Shown one piece after another: positions 5,831-6,007 of a stretch of DNA of 6,007 bases (positions are counted from its first letter, which is position 1; the number at the start of each line of letters is the position of its first letter). The stretch lies in contig CAMOIA010000100.1 in NCBI GenBank assembly GCA_946615785.1, positions 1-6,007 of the forward strand, given 5' to 3'. The notes below the pieces were generated by a model that was not told where the DNA came from, ran no database searches, and saw only the letters and a program-made list of their open reading frames with translations. This stretch comes from an uncultured Clostridia bacterium. GTDB taxonomy: Bacteria; Bacillota; Clostridia; Christensenellales; Aristaeellaceae. The position numbers were made by a program, and so were the translations under genes.

Positions 5831-6007
5831 ATGGAAACTGAAAATCAGGCGCGTTCTGCGCACCGGGGCGCTGCTGATCGCGACGATCGTCTTTGCGGGC
5901 GCACTGTATCTCCTCGGCGCGGCGATGCACGATTTTCACGGCGGCGGGGAGGCTGCGGAAGCCTTCGCCGTGCAGGCAGAGCAGGCGGTGGAGCCCATTA
6001 TCGCGGG
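5805..6007 (+). CDS. Single-helix membrane-anchored protein (3' end outside window)
   Basis: Sixty-seven codons are visible before the right edge. The N-terminus is basic (K11, K13, R15, R16, R19), followed by one hydrophobic segment near residues 17-40 and then a His/Gly-rich stretch (HDFHGGGE, 42-49) and an acidic, Ala/Glu/Gln-rich region. The pattern suits an N-in membrane anchor with the bulk of the protein outside the cell. An uncleaved signal-type helix is more likely than a cleaved one, since no clear AxA site follows. The start is secured by AAAGGAGG. It overlaps the preceding gene by 26 bases in another frame, so the two are translated from one transcript. No family can be named from the fragment. 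Confidence 0.75.
   Translation, partial: MAQSAAGGEWKLKIRRVLRTGALLIATIVFAGALYLLGAAMHDFHGGGEAAEAFAVQAEQAVEPIIA

Overview
The window looks like chromosomal DNA from a GC-rich, probably anaerobic Firmicute of the Clostridia class (a Christensenellales- or Oscillospirales-like gut or rumen lineage is my guess). The basis is the combination of strong GGAGG ribosome binding sites, near-consensus sigma-A promoters (TTGCAA-17-TATAAT, TTGACG-18-TACAAT), an exported zinc-ribbon/DUF6273 protein with a Pro-Thr linker, and a Tat-exported flavoprotein without haem motifs. No rRNA, tRNA, CRISPR array, insertion sequence or phage gene was seen. The taxonomic call is inference from family content, not from a marker gene.

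Layout. The left half (1-3553) is read on the minus strand, in transcription order: a 444-residue polytopic membrane protein of unknown family (3553-2219); a 317-residue Tat-exported protein joining a split-Soret-cytochrome-like (C_GCAxxG_C_C) cysteine domain to a covalent-FMN-type FMN_bind domain (2110-1157); and a NahK-like sugar-1-kinase/aminoglycoside-phosphotransferase-fold enzyme that runs off the left edge (1002-1). Each has a recognisable promoter of its own. A GC-rich hairpin separates the flavoprotein gene from the kinase gene. The right half (3771-6007) is read on the plus strand and is a tightly packed three-gene unit: an exported protein with two tandem zinc ribbons, a DUF6273 domain, a Pro-Thr linker and a C-terminal domain with a Ca-type DxDxDG loop; a small four-helix membrane protein starting 5 bp later; and a single-helix membrane protein whose start overlaps the previous gene by 26 bp and which runs off the right edge. 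The two halves diverge from a 217-bp intergenic region carrying two opposed promoters.

How the genes may work together. The flavoprotein is the best functional lead. It keeps the cysteines of a split-Soret-like core but has no CxxCH haem site, and it carries a DAASGAT flavinylation motif, so it is plausibly a cell-surface flavin/thiol redox protein. The membrane protein encoded just upstream could be its partner, but nothing in the sequence proves that. The plus-strand unit encodes envelope proteins of unknown role; tight coupling suggests that they form a complex or share a process. The kinase is probably independent sugar metabolism.
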